Part shown: one piece after another, positions 47,391 through 59,639 of the stretch
Numbering within the stretch: the stretch's first letter is position 1
How the letters are laid out: every line of letters begins with the position of its first letter
Assembly: GCA_003415625.1 (NCBI GenBank)
Contig: PYIU01000008.1
Span: 2,232,001 to 2,296,000 of the forward strand
DNA length: 64,000 bases
DNA from: Aquanectria penicillioides
Lineage: Eukaryota; Ascomycota; Sordariomycetes; Hypocreales; Nectriaceae
Direction of reading: 5' to 3'
Program-made: the position numbers and the translations under genes
The notes under the pieces: generated by a model
Databases searched by the model: none
Told to the model about the DNA's origin: nothing
Seen by the model: only the letters and a program-made list of their open reading frames with translations

Positions 47391-49653
47391 CTACTTGGAC
47401 AAGAAGCTCTGAAAGGCCGACTGATCAATGATTACGTTTCCGACAGCCCTTAACCTCTTCCTACCCTCCTTTTGCTTCTCCAGCAACTTTCGCCTTCTAG
47501 TGATATCGGAAGCGTGTAACTTTGCAAGTACGTCCTTGCGGAAAGGTTTGATCGTCTCCCGCGCGATGATTCGGCTCCCCACTGCTGCTTGAATCACAAC
47601 CTCTTGACAGAAGCGTTAGACATATAGTACACCTAAGAAGGGGCCGCAGCTTACCAAACATTTGCCGGTCGACATGTTCTTTAAACTTAGTCACCCATTG
47701 CCGACCAAGACGGTCAACTTGTGTACTGTGAACAACGCGACAGATTGCATCCACAGGTTGTCGATTGACCATTAACTGAAGCTTCAATAGGTGGCTCTGA
47801 CGCCAGCCTGAGTCTTCGTAGTCCAACGTTGCGTATCCCTTGCTGGATTGGCAATGGATTAGTAGGGCTATGTCAAGGGGGAATGGGAACTTCATGAGCC
47901 GTGGGGAAACATACGTAATGCTCTTCAGTTTTCCAAAGAGATCATCGACTAGCTGAGCTGCTGGGACGTCGTACACTAAGATAACCTGTGTTGTGTGGAA
48001 GAATTCGATGCTTATTTGCTCTCCTCGGTTGGCCTCGCATAACTCAATGACACGCCCGAGATACGCATCTGGTAACGTAATTGTGCACTTGACATACCTG
48101 AGATCACCTGAATATCAATCTCGATTCAAAACATGGCGGTATGTGAATGAGCTAATACTTACGGCTCGAAGACTTGGGCGCTGCGAATGCGTGGATGCCC
48201 TGGATCAGGAAATAGGGCAGGATTCTGTATAATCTCTTCGGTACCATCAGCCCAAATAATTTTGGTTGGTACAGTTGGTTCTGTAAGGATGACGCTGCGA
48301 CCATGCTCCTGTCTTAACCGATCTTGAAAAACAGAGCAATGTAGGCTGCCGAGGAAACCTAGTCTCCAACCGGCGCCAAGAGCCTCAGAGTGGTCTTTCT
48401 GGAGGGTAACACTACGGTCGTTAAGGACAAGCTGATTTATGCTATCTGCTAATCGGCCGTAGTCACTCTGGTCCGTAGGGAACGCGGCGACGAACACCAT
48501 GGGTTTAGGTTCTTCAAAACCTGGGCAAGGGTCGACGTCATGCTCGGCGTTGGCAGTAGTAAAAGTGTCGCCGAGCTTGGCATCCTGAATCTTCTTCATT
48601 CCCGGATTGAAATAAACATAACCGACCTGACCGGCACGTAGGACTTGTTGAGGTGTTGCATCTGGATATTGAATACCAACTTGACCAACACTGTATTTCA
48701 TGCCGGTGCCTAGTGAGACGACGTTGTCGCCAGATTTGATAACGCCGTCGAAAAGTCTCACAAGGAGCACCACACCACGGAAGTTGTCGTACCAGGAGTC
48801 CACGAGAAGCATCTTCAAAGGCTTACTTTGGTCACCGTCTGGGTGAGGGATGCGTTCGATGACTGCGGGAAGCACAGCGTCAACACCTCTGCCTGTCTTT
48901 GCGCTTAGCATGATAGCATTGTTAGGATCCAGCTCGAAAGTACTTTCCATTTGGTTTAACACTCGAGGAATGTCGGCGGCAGGCATGTCTATTTTATTGA
49001 CCACGGGGACTAGAGCAAGGTCCTGGGCGAAGGCGAGGTGAAAGTTGGACACAGTTTGAGCTTGGATGCCCTGGGTTGCGTCGACAAGCAACAACGCACC
49101 ACCGCAACTGGCATATGAACGAGTGACTTCGGCGCGGAAATCGACGTGACCCGGTGTGTCAACCAGGTGAAGGAGATAATCCTCGCCATGGTGGTTGTAT
49201 AGCATGGTGCATGTCTGGGCTTTTACTGTGATACCACGCTCCCTCTCGACATCAAGTTTGTCCTAACAGCGGTCGATTAGCCTCATGAGCCCCGATTCAA
49301 ACTTGTATATAACCTAAGTAGGTATGGCGGCAGGGGTTTTATACTAGAATCTGCTTATTGCTATCGCTGGCTGAAATGGTGCCTGTATGTTCGAGGAGTC
49401 GATCACTCAAAGTGCTCTTGCCGTGGTCGATGTGGGCGACGATGCAGAAATTTCTGTATCGTTCAATCGGGATCGCAGAAATACGAGAATCGAGCTCCGA
49501 GGATGTTGGTTTCGGGGGAGCTTTGGAAGCGTGCGTGCGGACGGGTTTGAATTGTGAGGGAAGTGCAAGGAGATTTGCACGCCTCCAGCCTTGTCGATGT
49601 TGCGAGAGACATTGCCGCGTCCAGACTCGCCCAGAGCTCAAGACCAGGCTCAT
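47391..49653 (-). CDS. GUF1: Mitochondrial elongation factor 4 (LepA-type GTPase), 663 aa
   Basis: The GUF1/LepA GTPase binds mitochondrial ribosomes and promotes accurate protein synthesis under stress. Exons, in coding order: 49653-49345, 49262-48163, 48097-47915, 47842-47655 and 47602-47391. All introns are GT-AG and all joins restore the conserved sequence (for example [12 protein letters not shown]), giving 663 residues, a normal length. G1 AHIDHGKS is at about residues 73-80, G3 DTPGH at 138-142 and G4 NKID at 192-195. The first ~45 residues are rich in Arg, Ser and Gln with few acids, as in a mitochondrial presequence. The C-terminal LepA domain is complete and ends in QSFLSK. The start chosen is the first ATG before that presequence. 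Confidence 0.97.
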
Positions 49654-50432
49654 TGAAACCTACACTTTGCTGTTGAGGTGCATTTGGGGGCACATAGGAG
49701 ATTAACCCGTTGGGGAAAAGCTGTCACGATTGCTGGCGGCTGGTTTGTGCTTAACCCGACAGAGCGTGACCGATTCGAAGCCTCGAAATCTTGCAGCAAG
49801 TCCTAGATGTTCAACCTTGATCCAAGAGAGAAGTGGGATTTGGTCTACGGCGCAAATGTTATCACACTACCTGTATCGCTCATCCAAACCAGCTACACTA
49901 TCAAGTACTATACTATCTATGCACCACTCAGAGGAATGTGCTGCACTACCGGCGCACTGGGGCCTCCCATCATAGCGCGCCCCACTGTACCTGACGTTTA
50001 TCACTTTGTGGTCACCAAAGGTAATTCCTGGTGCCTGTTTGAAGGCCTGTAATTATGGATCACGTCGACATGCCACTGCTCAACCATCCACATTACAGCC
50101 ATTGCATTGCTGTGAAAGAAAAATGCACCTGAGGGTCAAACGAACATCGCTTGAGTTTATAAGTACGAGTAGATGTTTTCTATTTTCATCATCTACTTAT
50201 TGCTACCAACCGACCTACAGTAACTCGTGTGCACATGCACAATTGTAAATTTCCATGGAGGGGCTAGTATATCAGAAATACAATAAACGGTCACTTGGGT
50301 ATCGCCTCTCCTCCACACGCTGCCTGGCTTGAGATACAATGCATGACACTGGACCCAGAAAATGTCAACAATCGCCCTCCTCCCTCTCATCATGTCCATT
50401 GTAGCTCATTTATCCATACGTCTTATTCGCAT
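49654..50432. other. Intergenic region between GUF1 and the MIT-domain gene
   Basis: About 780 bp upstream of GUF1 and downstream of the MIT-domain gene, both on the minus strand. Only short unsupported reading frames occur. It must contain the GUF1 promoter, but no motif stands out. Confidence 0.6.
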
Positions 50433-53400
50433 TTAAGTCAAAACCCACTCGCTCCCGCGCTTAATGAATTTGTCTAGGAGAAGCCCTAGGTCTGAGAGCA
50501 CGAATCGACACACGTAGAATCCGAAGAATTCTGCTGCGTGGCGTGTACATAGTTCCAAGCCAACCTGGGTCTTGTCGGCGTGGCGTAGCCCGGGATCCTC
50601 CACTTGCCTTGCGATTTGATCTAAATCACCTTGTTAGCGCTTCCGTACTTGCTCCTCGACGCCGCATATCTCAGTATTCTTACCGATAGCTTGTGCTGCA
50701 TCAAATAACCGGGCGAGCGAGCTCATATACATTGCGTTAGGGCCAGTGAATTGTACTTGTGTCAAATCGCGCTTTGCAGGCCGGCTGGTCGGGTGACCTG
50801 TCATCGGAAGGCTTGGGATGGTTGGGACATCTTTGGCGGAATCTGCTCCTGCTACGCGGCTGGTATACGACCCCCCTAGACCAACAGCAGAGTTCTTTGA
50901 GCGCAGACGTCGCCATGAAAAGGCAGACTTGCCCGAAACGCTCGAAGACCGTGGCATTCCAGGACCGATATCACCATCAGCTCCGTTTGATGCATCCTTG
51001 AACAATGACCCTGAGCCCTGTACCCCTACTTCGTTACCTAGCTTGCGGCTAAGGGCTGATTGAACTTGCTCTAGGACGCCTTCTAGCGACTGCATCTCTT
51101 CAAGAACAGCGTCAGCATCGCAGGTGTCTACCTTGGCAATCTTGAGGAGGGCAGCAGTCAAGAAGTCGCAATTCGCAACCTTGTCTTCGATATTTTTGAG
51201 TTTAACACCTTTAACCCTCCACACTTCCCTCGGAACGAACAGTTTGCTGCTCAGATAGCCTCCTCGAGGATGAGCGAGGGTCTGATACAAGCACCGCATC
51301 AACCAAAATGGTCGGAGCATGAAATCAGTAGGGCAGGGTTCAAGGGGGACTGGGGCATCAGAGACAACCGAGTTTGGGGATCCTGGAACAGTCGGAGAGT
51401 GAAAGTTGTCATCAAACAGGGAAAGGCCTGCGGTATCGAGCCTGTCTCTGAAAGCTGCGGCGAGGGGTGTGGGTAGAGCTGGGACGGCTGGCGTTCGTAC
51501 AGTGCCGAATGGAGTATTGCTTGCTGGAGTCCCGGGAGACATATCCGAATTTTCATCGATGTTTGACACGGACATGTTACGACTCTTCAGGCTTCTCAAA
51601 CTGGACGACGAGAAGTTCTTGCGGAGTCTGGTCACATTTGGTGAAGTCGATCGCGTAGCGGCGTTCTCGTCCTCATCAAGTGGCCCTAGATGCCGGAATG
51701 GGGATCCTGGACCCTGATTCTCATCTGTAGGGCTTGCTTCCCAGAGAGGAGGTGACGACGGTCTGCGAAAGCCCGTCGCCGATCGTGAGCCTAGACCAGA
51801 TGAGATCGAAACACCGGTGTCCTGCCCATCTGTTGTCGCAGATTTTGCAGGTGTTATGTCTTCTGGCTGCTGGGGGAGAGGAAGAGGAGGGCCAAGCTTG
51901 GTTGTTTCGATCTTGAGTTGTTTCGGGTTCTGTCCAGACATTCGACGGTTTCGCACGGATTGTGCAGAAGATGAAGGTCGTTGTGGAGGAAGTTCTGGTA
52001 GCGAGGTAGTCGGAGGCGGTGCAGCTGGACCCTTTGGCACACCCGAGAAAGGGGGGGGCAACTCTGTGACCGTAGTGAGGGAAGTTGCCGTTGTGGGAGG
52101 GTTCGACCCTGATGAGCTGTGATATGTACGTGTGGTTCGGCCACTCGAGTCCGATTCACGAGGAAGTGTTGGCTTTTGAAGATGATCCATCGTAAACTGT
52201 TCGATTCCATAATCACGAGCCATTTCTTCGAGAATCCTTTCCTCATCCTCTGAAGAGTTGTCATCAAAGAAATCCTCAGTCATGTTGCGGTTTTCCTGAC
52301 GTGATAATTGGTGGGGTTGTCGCTGTCGCTCCATTTCATCAACAATCTCCTGTGCCTCTCGCTCAGTTTGCCTCACTCTTTCGCGGGCAATCTCGACCTT
52401 TCGGAGGGCATTGGCGACAGCATCCTCCCCAGACTCGTCTAATCCACTGGGGCCATATTCAATAGGACTCATTGGTTCATAGCCTTCGTCATATGCAGCC
52501 TCAATAGCAGCATCGAGCGCAGTGTCAAATTCCGCCTCCGTGTTGCCACTAGCCGCCCGAATATGTTTTCTTCTGAAACCAAGGGATGATGTGCGTGAGT
52601 GAACCGAGGAGGATGTCGAGCCACCAGACTCATCAATGGGATCCAACCAAGAATTTAAGCTGTCTTCTCGCCCATGGCCTGATGCGACTCCGGGTTCTAC
52701 TGGATGAGAAGTAGCAACAGCAAAATCGGCTCGAATCGGTTCATCCATGGTCTCCTCCTGAGCCTTGGGTGGAGATGGAGGTCGACGGGGAGATAGTGGC
52801 GCTGGCATGTAATGATAATCTGTTGGCCTTTGTAAGAGAAGAGGACTGGGTGGCCCTAGATGGATGGGTGATCGTGAGAAGGATGACTGAAGTAGACCTG
52901 GCTCAGGGTTCAGTGTGGTCACGATTGGCTTCGGTTTATTCGCACGTCGTGAGGGTGTAGGAACTACATGAGGCGGCTGAGGGCTTCTCATATCGTCTCG
53001 GATCACTCTGGTAATGGTTGCCGTCTCAAAAACAGCAACTTCCTCAGCTTCCTCGTCTTCGAGGTGGAGCATGGCCTCAGAACCTGGGAGACGTGCATCA
53101 CTACCTGGACGAGCAGGGAGCGCCTTTGCGTCCTCTTCTATCCATGGCGTGATTTGATCCAGCTCTTCTATTCGGCTGGTGTAGGTACGCCGCTGAAGTG
53201 TACATGTTTCATTAGTGATGAGCCAACCAAGTTATGAGAATATGACTTACAATAGCCTCCAGTTTTCGTTTATCTTCATCCCCGGTGGTCCTATGAAGCA
53301 CTTGTCGAAGTAACTCACAGGCTTCGGCATATGCTTCTCGGGCGCCTTCGAAATTTTGTGCATTATCAAGCTGAACTGCAGTATTGGCCTTTTGCAACGC

Positions 53401-54485
53401 CCTGGAGAGCATCGCTTTCTGGGATGGAGGTTTGGTGCTGCGGCTCCTGTCGTTACTACCTTTTCCAGAGCGACTCCGAGAATGACCTCGAGGCGCATGC
53501 ACCTCACCCTCGTGATGGTCGTACGGCATTATGGAACCGTGGATAGCCGCAAAGTTGGAATGCGCAGCGACGGCTACTGAAAATTGGTCGGTAGACTTGG
53601 CGGTGCCGGGCAGAATCAGGGACTGACTCTCCTGGCGGGCGACACTCGGCAGTCGGCGCTCAGTTGAACCAGGGCCAGCCCCTTCTGCTGTAAGCTGAAG
53701 ATATTCGCCGAGACTTGGTGGTTCTAATGGCGATAATGAGGCTATTGGGGCAATGTTCGTGAGGCTTGGTTGTTCTCCAATGGGGGCGCAGGTGGAGGGG
53801 GGTCTTCTGGCCGTGAAGTGAGGCTGGGTCGTCGATTCTTTTGAAGCTTTCGGGGCGATGGTCTCGCGGCTGGTGGAGACTTGTTGACAACACTAGTCGC
53901 ATCGACACTTCCTCGAGAACCAAATCGGGAATGAGAGGGACGATGAGCCAGAGAGGGGGGGCGGTTTGATCCGGTGGTAGAAGTTGACCAACGATTTAAA
54001 AGCCAGGAAACCTCGGTGAGGTTATTGGAGGCTGAGCGAGAAGTACTGGTATTGCGAGCTGAATCTGGCGGAGTCTTAGGACGCTTCAAGTGATCGACCA
54101 AGGGTGATGGTTGGCGGCGTGGTACCTCGAGGCGGTTGTGTTGTGAAGCGGGTTCGATGTGCGGCGGAGGTAGCAATGACGAGGTTCGAGGAGGACGAGA
54201 GGCGGCACGGCGAGCAAAGGAGCTGGGGTTTAGCTGAGGGGCTTCGTAAGAGGAAAACGAGGATGAATGGAAGTGCGCTGGTCGGGAGGGGGCGGGATGA
54301 GAATAATCTTCGTAGTGTTGATGGTCGTCGAATCGCGAGTCAGTCGGCGCGGAGGTAGAGAGGTACCAAGGAAGTTCAAAGGTAACAGGGGCGGCAGTAT
54401 TGGAAGAAGCTGAAGGTCCAGTCAGGTCGTGGGAGGCATGGGAGTTGTGAGAGGTGCGGGATGAGGAGAGACGAGTCTCGGGCAT
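50433..54485 (-). CDS. Large MIT-domain protein, about 1,310 aa, with one unresolved frame change
   Basis: Coding parts: 54485-53251 (with a frame change), 53192-50684 and 50620-50433. The last exon is proved by continuity: QAI|DQIARQVEDPG and on to SEWVLT. The N-terminal ~340 residues are Ser/Pro/Arg-rich and probably disordered. An MIT-like helical bundle (from SQKAMLSRALQKANTAV to RIEELDQ) lies at about residues 353-425. A long disordered region with acidic coiled-coil-like heptads follows. A conserved C-terminal domain starts near PTDFMLRPFWLMRCLYQTL. MIT domains bind ESCRT-III tails, so a role in endosomal or membrane scission traffic is an inference. The frame starting at 54485 stops at 53742, while the frame that runs into the MIT exon opens only after a stop near 53893. 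No good intron joins them; G/C runs at 53782-53786 and 53796-53801 suggest an indel. Confidence 0.8.
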
Positions 54486-55868
54486 CCTCTGTTAGGGATG
54501 AGCGACGGGTCGAGTCTAATCGAGTCGGATCCGGAGCGGTGCGATGCGGTGCGGTGCAGCGCGGCGAAACGACGATTCAGACCAAACTGGAGTGGACAAA
54601 CCCCCCTTTCCCATTCACCAGACAGCATCAATGGGGCCAAACCTGGCGTGAACGGCGAGTTCGTTGGCTGGTTGCTGCTAGTGGTGGTCGCTGGAGCCTC
54701 GTGGACTTTGGGTCGTGCTGGATGTGGGCTAATGGCCCGCTTTCCACCAGTTCACTACTCCGGAAGTGCACTTGTGGGCGGTGGCGCGTTCGGTGCACAA
54801 TCTGAGCGTAGTGCAGCGCATTCCAGGTCGCGCTGCTCGATCTGTAGTTCGTGATACGATTCCGTGATGATTTTTCTCCTTGGCTGGGCTTCTGAAGATG
54901 TTAAGCGAAGGTTGCGATGACGAGTCAACGATTCAGTGTTGAAACAAATGAATACAGAATCCGAGACGATATGACCCGGATCCGCCAAGGCCGCAATGGT
55001 GGTAGAGAAGTAGGTAGCAACAGGCAGGATGGCCCATGTCAGGGGACAGGATAAGAGGGCTGGGGTGGCACCTGCATGTTTTGGTTGGCGGTTGGCAATC
55101 AGTACCCAGGTAGGTACCTACCTAGGTACTCCGTACATGTGTTTACTTTCTAGCTCTAACTGGCGAGCATGACCGTCTCGGTAGGCACGTACTGGAGAAC
55201 GTGCTTGCCTTTCCTCTTTAAATTCCTACTTCCTAGAAACGGATTAAGCCCCTGTCCTTGGACAAGATTATCCATAGGATACCGCAAAGGCGTGTTGTAT
55301 ACGATACCATGTTTAGCTGTGCATCGGGCCTGCTTACCATGAGCTTCATTGCAGAATCGCTGAATGGGGAAGGTCAAGGCTCGTCGAATAATATGAGCAA
55401 TGAACTGATGACTATGTTATTCGTGAGGCTTGGATACTTTACAGAAAATCATAGTGCCCGACAGCATGTGCGATCCTTGGGAGTCCGCGATGTGGAGTAC
55501 ACACTTCTACTAGGTACGTGGAGATACGTTTGCGCACATACCACCTCTTTCTGGGAAAGCCGACCGTGGGGCGCACAGTATCCATTTTGTTCTAGATTTG
55601 TGTAGATTTGGATTCCGAAATCTTGAACCACGGACATTGCATGTTGCAGGCCATACGGAAAAAGGGGGCTACATTCAAGAAACGGGGCACTCTCTTAGTA
55701 GCCTCATGGTATCCTAGTGGGGTCTGTGCATTGGCTTCCATGTACCCCAGGTAGTTAACCTCGCGTGCAACTTGCGACCGTGTTGTAGGAAATTCCGACG
55801 CGGTGCCACGCCCTCAAATCCCGAGAAAATCTGAAGGATCTTTGTCCCCATTAAGCAGATTGGAAGCC
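54486..55868. other. Divergent intergenic region, MIT-domain gene and CTNNBL1
   Basis: About 1.4 kb between two genes transcribed away from each other. It holds both promoters. A cluster of TAGGTACCTACC palindromes is present at about 55108-55133. Several short reading frames (the longest about 115 codons, 55258-55605) lack introns, homology or codon support, and I do not call them genes. Confidence 0.6.
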
Positions 55869-57747
55869 ATGGCTAGCGTTGACGATATTTTTAAAGTATG
55901 TCTAGCAGAAGTCTGTTTGCAAGATCGTCATGGGAACCATTTCAGTTACTGATAAGTTTCTACAGGCCTCAGCCAGCGCGTTTAAACGCAAGCTCAATCC
56001 CATTCGAGACCCAGGTATATCACTCCTTAACTTTTGTTTATCTCATTTGACCTGTCGCTGAATATCTTCGTGTGAAGACGAAATTTACAAGCTCGCCAAG
56101 CTCAGCGCAAACGGATCCCACCGCCATGCCAGACTCGACAACGTAGAACCGGACGATGAGATTGAGGCAGGCCCTGCGCCGCCCCCAAGCGATGACGATA
56201 ACTTTGGCCCAGATCTTCCTCCTGATGACGATGAGGGACGTTTCTTTGGTGGAGGAATAACTAAACAAGAATCCGAGATGCTTGATTACGTGGATGGGGA
56301 GGACGCCGGCTCTGGACCAGAAAAGATCGATTCAGCATGGTTACGCAAAACTGCTTTCAACTTCGAGAAACGGATTACCAAGAATGCTGAGCTTCGTGCC
56401 AAGTATGAGGATGATCCGCAGAAGTTTATCGGTAGTGAAGCCGACTTGGACGCTGATATCAAGGGACTGTCAATTCTGTCTCAACATCCAGAGTTGTATC
56501 CAGATTTTGTCAAAACGGGGTGTGTCGAAAGCTTAGTGAGCCTCCTTACACACGAAAACACGGATATCGCCATCGATGCTATCGAGATCGTGGGAGAATT
56601 GACAGACGAAGATGTGGCGGCGGATGAATCTCAGTGGAATGCGCTTGTCGACGCCATGATAACCTCTGATATCCTGGGTCTTTTGGTCTCGAATTTTTCA
56701 CGTCTTAATGAAGATGATGAATCGGACCGGAATGGCGCCTACCATGCTCTTGGAGTGATTGAAAACCTGTGCTCTCGCCAATCGGTCGCGGAACGCGTTG
56801 GTGAAGACGAGAAGCTCTTACAATGGCTTCTGCAACGGATTCAACGAAAGGAAGACAAAATCACGCAGAACAAGCAGTATTCTGCGGAGATTTTAGCCAT
56901 TTTGTCACAAGCATCTACAATTAACCGCGTTCAGCTGACGCAGCTAGACGCTATTGACATGCTTCTCCAGTTGGTAGCTCCCTATCGAAGACGGGACCCT
57001 GAGAGGGGTAGTGAGGAGGAAGAATATATGGAAAATATCTTTGAGGCTTTGACCTGTCTTGTGGATGAGTCTTCTGGTAAGGTGAAATTTCTTGAGGCGG
57101 AAGGAGTGGAATTATGCCTCATTATGTTGAAGGAGGGTAAAAAGAGTAAACCACCGGCCTTGCGTCTTCTAGACCATGCTGCTACCGGTATCTCCGGCGG
57201 AGAAATGTGCCGAAGGGCAGTTGAAGCGGGCGGTCTGAAGACTTTCTTTACCTTGTTCATGAAGACACAGGACCACAAGCTTTTGGAGCACCTGGTAAAT
57301 GTCTTTGCTGCCATGCTCCGGCTTTTGCCTGCCGACTCAGCGGAGCGGATACGAACACTTGCCAAATTCGTGGAGAAGGACTACGAGAAAATTTCAAAGC
57401 TAGTGAAGGTCCGCCGAGATTATAGTGGGCGGGTTGCAAGAGCCGAATACCAGGAAGTAGCGGGCAGAGATGTATTGGAAGAAAATCAAGACGACCTAGA
57501 GTTGGAGCGGCTGTCCAGAAGAATTGATGCTGGGCTCTTCACATTACAGACAATCGATCAGACTTTGGCCTGGCTGGTAGCCGAGGACACCGGGGCCAAG
57601 AACAAGATAAAGCAAGCGCTTGCAGAACAGGGAGAGAGTCTCAGCGTCGTTAGAGCCACGCTCACAGAGCAACTGGAGAGTCTTGATGCGGCCGAGGACA
57701 GCCAGGATACGAGGGACATGTTGGGCACCTTAGTTGAATTTGTTTAG
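55869..57747 (+). CDS. CTNNBL1: Beta-catenin-like protein 1 (CTNNBL1/NAP) homologue, 581 aa
   Basis: Exons 55869-55895, 55966-56014 and 56078-57747. The two short 5' exons are joined by GT-AG introns of 70 and 63 nt and give MASVDDIFK|ASASAFKRKLNPIRDP|DEIYKLAK in one frame. The ORF has 581 residues, matching the family. An acidic Pro/Asp-rich N-terminus is followed by the CTNNBL1 core (SAWLRKTAFNFEKRITKNAE and the armadillo-like helical repeats), which covers most of the rest. In animals the protein is a nuclear, spliceosome-associated factor that binds CDC5L and Prp31; the fungal role is inferred to be similar. The gene is convergent with VMA10, 203 bp away. No lesion is seen. Confidence 0.95.
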
Positions 57748-57950
57748 TAGACTGTATTAAAAGTAGCGACACTCTCGACGGATGCAAGAGAGTTGATGTA
57801 TTCACGCACACACCTACCCCCGGCTGTAAGATTCTGCCTTCGTCTGTGTCCCTTATCTAGCCTCACGTCGGCAGGACACGCGATTGGGGCTATCGAGATC
57901 TAAGGAGCTTTGGTAATGCCCTGGGGAATAGTTTGGATGCCCAACCAAAC
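57748..57950. other. Convergent 3' intergenic region
   Basis: 203 bp between the stop codons of CTNNBL1 and VMA10. It contains both 3' ends and nothing else that I can identify. Confidence 0.6.
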
Positions 57951-58610
57951 TTAGGCAGCGGAAGGGGGTACTGGCTTGACATCGAAGACGGCACCCAGGA
58001 GGTTCTTGACGACCTTGGCCTGGCCCTTCTTCCCAGCCTCTTGGATGTCCTTGATCTGTTGCTCAGCCTCTCGGTTGGCCTCCTCCTCCGCTTGCTTGTT
58101 TCCCTTACTATGCTGTATGTGTGCATTAGTGACATCAATGGGCCACAGGAACCAGGACGATTGTGAAAAGAAGGGGCCGTACCTCGGCCTCAAATTTCTT
58201 GTACTCCTCCTCTTTGCTAGCCTTATACTCGGCTATCTCTCGTTTGGCCTCATCGCGGGCCTCCTTCACGCGTTTGGTGCGATCTGAAGATATGGGTGGT
58301 TACCGGGTAGTGTTCACTGCTAGCAAAAAAAGTATGGAAAGCCTACATTCTCGAGCTATTGCAGCGATAAAGTCAGCCTTTGATTATAGTAGGGATAGGT
58401 CTACAAGGATAGTAGTAACATACCCTTCTGAACAATCTTGGAAGCTTCTCGCTCAGCCTATTCTTACTTGATTAGCCCCGTGACTGTAATCAGCCAAAGT
58501 GGTCCGACGAACGTCGAGAAGGGTTTGGATGCCTGCGGAATTTTGGGCAGACTGAATGATGAGTTGGTTAGTGGGTTTGTTGCAGAAACTGGGAGCTCGT
58601 TGCTGACCAT
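57951..58610 (-). CDS. VMA10: V-type proton ATPase subunit G, 115 aa, six coding exons
   Basis: Subunit G forms part of the peripheral stalk (with subunit E) of the vacuolar proton pump, on the cytosolic side. Coding exons: 58610-58608 (the ATG alone), 58551-58513, 58457-58424, 58355-58347 (nine bases), 58283-58183 and 58112-57951. Joined, they read MSAQNSAGIQTLLD then AEREASKIVQKAREYRTKRV and on to FDVKPVPPSAA, 115 residues, the normal family length. The conserved N-terminal NSAGIQTLL and the long charged helix are present. The second intron has a non-standard GTTCGT donor. Five introns in a 348-base coding sequence is dense for this window. The gene shares a divergent upstream region with PET117. 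Confidence 0.95.
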
Positions 58611-59268
58611 GACGATAGATGTAACACAGGATTCGCTTGGGAGAAGGAAGAAATCCGATCCGGGGATGGGCGACCGGTGCCAACAGATGGAATCAATAAC
58701 GGATTGAAGAGACCGTTGATGGAAGCTGTGATTATGTGGGTGAACGAAGGACGATAAGGTGAAGGTCGAGGTTGTTGGAGATGGAGTCGTTGAGGTATGA
58801 GGTAAGGTGCTACCTGAAGCTACCAGATCGATGGTACGTATTTTGTGGCGCAGGTTCCCCTTAAAAGACCCCTGATTGGTGATTTTGTCGACTACGTAGG
58901 TAGTCACTACAAGGCAGTAGTTCGCTCGGAAGGTGCAAGGTACCTACCCAGGTACCTGTACCCTCAGCATGCACCTACCTGCTAACTTCCGGTGGGCAGG
59001 TACTAGTTACCTACTGCGGTGTCCCCTGCATTTTTCTCATTGGAGCTCCTTGCTCAGTGATTTGCGGTCCTGTAGTCTCATGGCTCGATTGCACGGCTCA
59101 ACTTTCTTTTTGACCCCTCCGAAATCTTCTATCTAGATTTGCGCAGCTCTCCCATCCCGCCTCTGCAGGCCAATTCATGATTTAAGCAATTCCACTGGCA
59201 TATCATATTAATACTCCCCCTCAGCCTGCCGCCCGCCGTCACCCTTTGGGCACGTAACTCGAGACACA
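58611..59268. promoter_or_regulatory. Divergent promoter region of VMA10 and PET117
   Basis: 658 bp between two start codons on opposite strands. The part at about 58936-59014 is rich in GGTACC and ACCTACC palindromic units. The same kind of motif occurs upstream of CTNNBL1. No TATA box can be placed with confidence. Both products serve energy metabolism, so shared control is possible but unproved. Confidence 0.55.
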
Positions 59269-59639
59269 ATGTCTCGTGCGTCTAAACTGACCCTGGCAGC
59301 AACGTCTCTGTTCGCTGCTAGTACTGTCGTTCTTGTTCACATCCAGCAGAAGTTTGAGAAAGAGGTATGGATATAATTGCCTCCTCAATTTACTAGCTAA
59401 TTGATCTCCTGGGAACTTGGCGATGACATTTGTCATATTGAAGCTGATGATTTGTGCTAACGAAATGATTGTGATAGGCAATGCACGAAGGTGTCGTCCG
59501 CGATATGGAGCAACAGCGCATCAAGCGCGAGCGACAACTGGATTTTGAGATGCAGAAGGCCCTTGAAGAGGAATACAAGCGTGAACAGTCAGTCCATGAC
59601 TCGATAGCCGCAGCCGACAAGGAGACGGCACATAGATAA
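59269..59639 (+). CDS. PET117: PET117-like cytochrome c oxidase assembly factor, 85 aa
   Basis: Exons 59269-59364 and 59478-59639 with a 113-nt GT-AG intron encode 85 residues. The start MSRASKLTLAATSLFAASTV has one hydrophobic segment at about residues 8-24. Then come HIQQKFEKE|AMHEGVVRDMEQQ and a charged coiled-coil-like tail. The opening MSRASK, the single N-terminal membrane segment and the HxGxxRD element match PET117, a small mitochondrial inner-membrane protein that acts with PET191/COX15-linked steps in complex IV assembly. The tail is longer than in yeast. The function is taken from the family. Confidence 0.88.

Noticed and set aside
53212..53529. Separate small MIT-domain gene starting at 53529
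   Set aside because: The same frame is open upstream for 360 bases with plausible protein, and it splices downstream into the 2.5-kb exon, so it is part of the large gene.
54461..54854. Short plus-strand frames in the intergenic region, also 55258-55605 and 49730-50248
   Set aside because: They have no introns, homology, domain or codon support, and they lie in promoter or leader regions of real genes.
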